64,000 bases of DNA from CAZOAR01 sp964577985 (GTDB lineage: Bacteria; Gemmatimonadota; CAZMKB01; CAZNLH01). The position numbers and the translations under genes are program-made. The notes under the pieces were generated by a model that worked only from the letters and a program-made list of their open reading frames with translations, did no database searches and had not been told where the DNA came from. The stretch covers positions 9,302-73,301 of the forward strand of contig CAZOAR010000007.1 in NCBI GenBank assembly GCA_964577985.1, in the 5' to 3' direction. The number at the start of each line of letters is the position of its first letter. Positions within the stretch are counted from its first letter, which is position 1. Positions 63,129-64,000 of this stretch are shown in pieces.

Positions 63129-63767
63129 TCAGTCATCGCTCTCGTCAATGTCGTAGTGCCCCTGTTCAAGCAATGGTGCTATGATATTGGCAAAATTGTT
63201 TCGTGCGCGGTTGAGTCTCGACTTCACCGTGCCGAGCGAACATCTGGTGATCTCGGCTATCTCCTCGTAACTCTTGCCCTCTGTCTCTCTCAACACGAAA
63301 ACGATCTTGTGATGCTCGGGCAACTGCTCCACCGCGTTGCTGACCAATTCCCGCAGATACCGTTTTTTGAAGAGATCATCCGGGCGGTACGACCTGTCCG
63401 CAAACTCTATCGGACGCTTGTCGTCCTCCCACTCCTTGAGCAGGTTCTGGAAAAACACCAGGGGATTCCTTGTCCTGTTCCTGAGTTCGTTCTTCGCGAG
63501 ATTCGAGGCTATCGTGTATATCCAGGTAGAAAACTTCTTTTCCTGGTCAAACCGCTTGATGTGGCGATAGACCCTGACAAATGTCTCCTGAACGAGGTCT
63601 TCCGCTCGCTCCCTGTCGCCAATCACTCTGAATACGAAATTGAGCAACCTCGGACTGTATCGCTGGACAAGCTCATTGAACCTGAACGACTGCCCGTCAA
63701 TGAACTGAGCGACCAGCTCGCTGTCTGACAACTCCCTGGAAGGAATCGTCTTGTCCTCGACTATCAT
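63129..63767 (-). CDS. ECF-type RNA polymerase sigma factor
   Basis: 212 residues from the ATG at 63767, which has GAGGG nearby; an ATG at 63797 lacks a ribosome site. Region 2: FNELVQRYSPRLLNFVFRV, DLVQETFVRVYRHI, FSTWIYTIASNLAKNELRN. Region 4: LPEHHKIVFVLRETEGKSYEEIAEITRC, LGTVKSRLNRARNNF (quoted in part). No region 3. Its partner is surely the PDZ anti-sigma factor downstream. The promoter just upstream is of the housekeeping type. Confidence 0.94.
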   Translation of the reverse strand: MIVEDKTIPSRELSDSELVAQFIDGQSFRFNELVQRYSPRLLNFVFRVIGDRERAEDLVQETFVRVYRHIKRFDQEKKFSTWIYTIASNLAKNELRNRTRNPLVFFQNLLKEWEDDKRPIEFADRSYRPDDLFKKRYLRELVSNAVEQLPEHHKIVFVLRETEGKSYEEIAEITRCSLGTVKSRLNRARNNFANIIAPLLEQGHYDIDESDD

Positions 63768-63803
63768 CGAGAGCCCTCTGCACGTATTAGTAGCCATGGG
63801 TAG

Positions 63804-63826
63804 GAGAAATTACCCTGCAATTTCTC
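63804..63826 (-). promoter_or_regulatory. perfect inverted repeat in the ECF sigma leader
   Basis: GAGAAATT (63804-63811) and AATTTCTC (63819-63826) form an 8-bp perfect inverted repeat with a 7-base centre. It sits between the promoter and the start of the sigma gene, where it could be an operator or a leader hairpin. Confidence 0.5.
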
Positions 63827-63864
63827 AAATGTTCCAGAATACGGCACTTCATACCATACTGTTT

Positions 63865-63894
63865 ATTATAGTGTCCCCATTTCCGCCGTGTCAA
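63865..63894 (-). promoter_or_regulatory. sigma-70 consensus promoter of the second ECF operon
   Basis: Minus-strand perfect TTGACA (63894-63889), 18-base spacer and perfect TATAAT (63870-63865). Leader of about 90 bases to the ATG at 63767. A housekeeping promoter means that the unit is always made and the anti-sigma factor sets activity. Confidence 0.85.
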
Positions 63895-64000
63895 GGGCCT
63901 GGCGCCTCAAACATATGGCAAGTTCTGTTCCGGCCCTGCAGCCTCTCGACACATAGTTCTCACGGCGGGTCGGGAGATTGCACGCCAGGGACCGCAGTGC

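Overview
The window reads as chromosomal DNA of a diderm, probably respiratory bacterium with GC-rich codon use. Periplasmic c-type cytochromes, a TonB-dependent receptor, beta-barrel proteins, an F-type ATP synthase and two ECF sigma/anti-sigma pairs support this. The mix of an AtpZ/AtpI-headed ATP synthase operon, Thr-type sulfatase-like enzymes, DUF4097 and bactofilin-like envelope genes and an EF-hand-bearing TonB receptor is reminiscent of the FCB superphylum and its candidate phyla. That placement is inference, not proven by the sequence.

Layout. 1-5.7 kb: end of a two-component system (kinase N-terminus and OmpR-type regulator), then secreted redox or periplasmic proteins (a CxxCH protein, a BNR-repeat protein, a CxxCH beta-barrel protein, a class I cytochrome c). 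6.1-10.9 kb: two convergent pairs of glycosyltransferases separated by the wreck of an IS630-type transposase. 11.2-14 kb: a large orphan MEDS-PAS histidine kinase. 14.2-21.9 kb: a complete F0F1 ATP synthase operon in the order Z-I-B-E-F-H-A-G-D-C. 22.0-28.9 kb: two alkaline-phosphatase-superfamily enzymes, a flippase-like membrane protein and a membrane-anchored sulfatase-like enzyme, which look like one envelope-modification module. 29.1-32.5 kb: a molybdenum locus (MOT1-type transporter, MoeA, MoaD) beside a napA gene that has lost most of its middle. 32.9-37.4 kb: a small lipoprotein, a GT-C enzyme, two polyprenyl-phosphate-type GT2 enzymes and a GT4 enzyme.

37.4-44.4 kb: a minus-strand envelope locus with a TonB receptor, ECF sigma factor, DUF4097 protein, zinc-finger anti-sigma factor and bactofilin-like membrane protein. 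44.5-61.6 kb: mostly minus-strand housekeeping genes. These are holA, a SPOR protein, mutS, cystathionine beta-synthase, an M20 hydrolase, a MoaD/ThiS-like carrier, a DUF151-PDZ protein, two SDRs, endonuclease IV, a SAM hydrolase, cutA, a ParA-like ATPase, a TPR protein, a cystathionine gamma-synthase/lyase and purD. 62.1-63.8 kb: a second ECF sigma/anti-sigma pair with a PDZ domain.

How it works together. The cytochromes and ATP synthase point to membrane bioenergetics, and the decayed napA to a lost nitrate-reducing capacity beside surviving Mo-cofactor genes. Glycosyltransferases, the flippase-like protein and the AP-superfamily enzymes point to extensive surface-glycan or glycolipid work. 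The two ECF units and the bactofilin/DUF4097 genes suggest envelope surveillance. Cystathionine beta-synthase with a gamma-family enzyme can provide transsulfuration. No tRNA, rRNA or CRISPR array was seen. Six well-formed sigma-70-like promoters (before the CxxCH protein, BNR protein, purD, SAM hydrolase operon, holA operon and second ECF operon) help fix transcription units.
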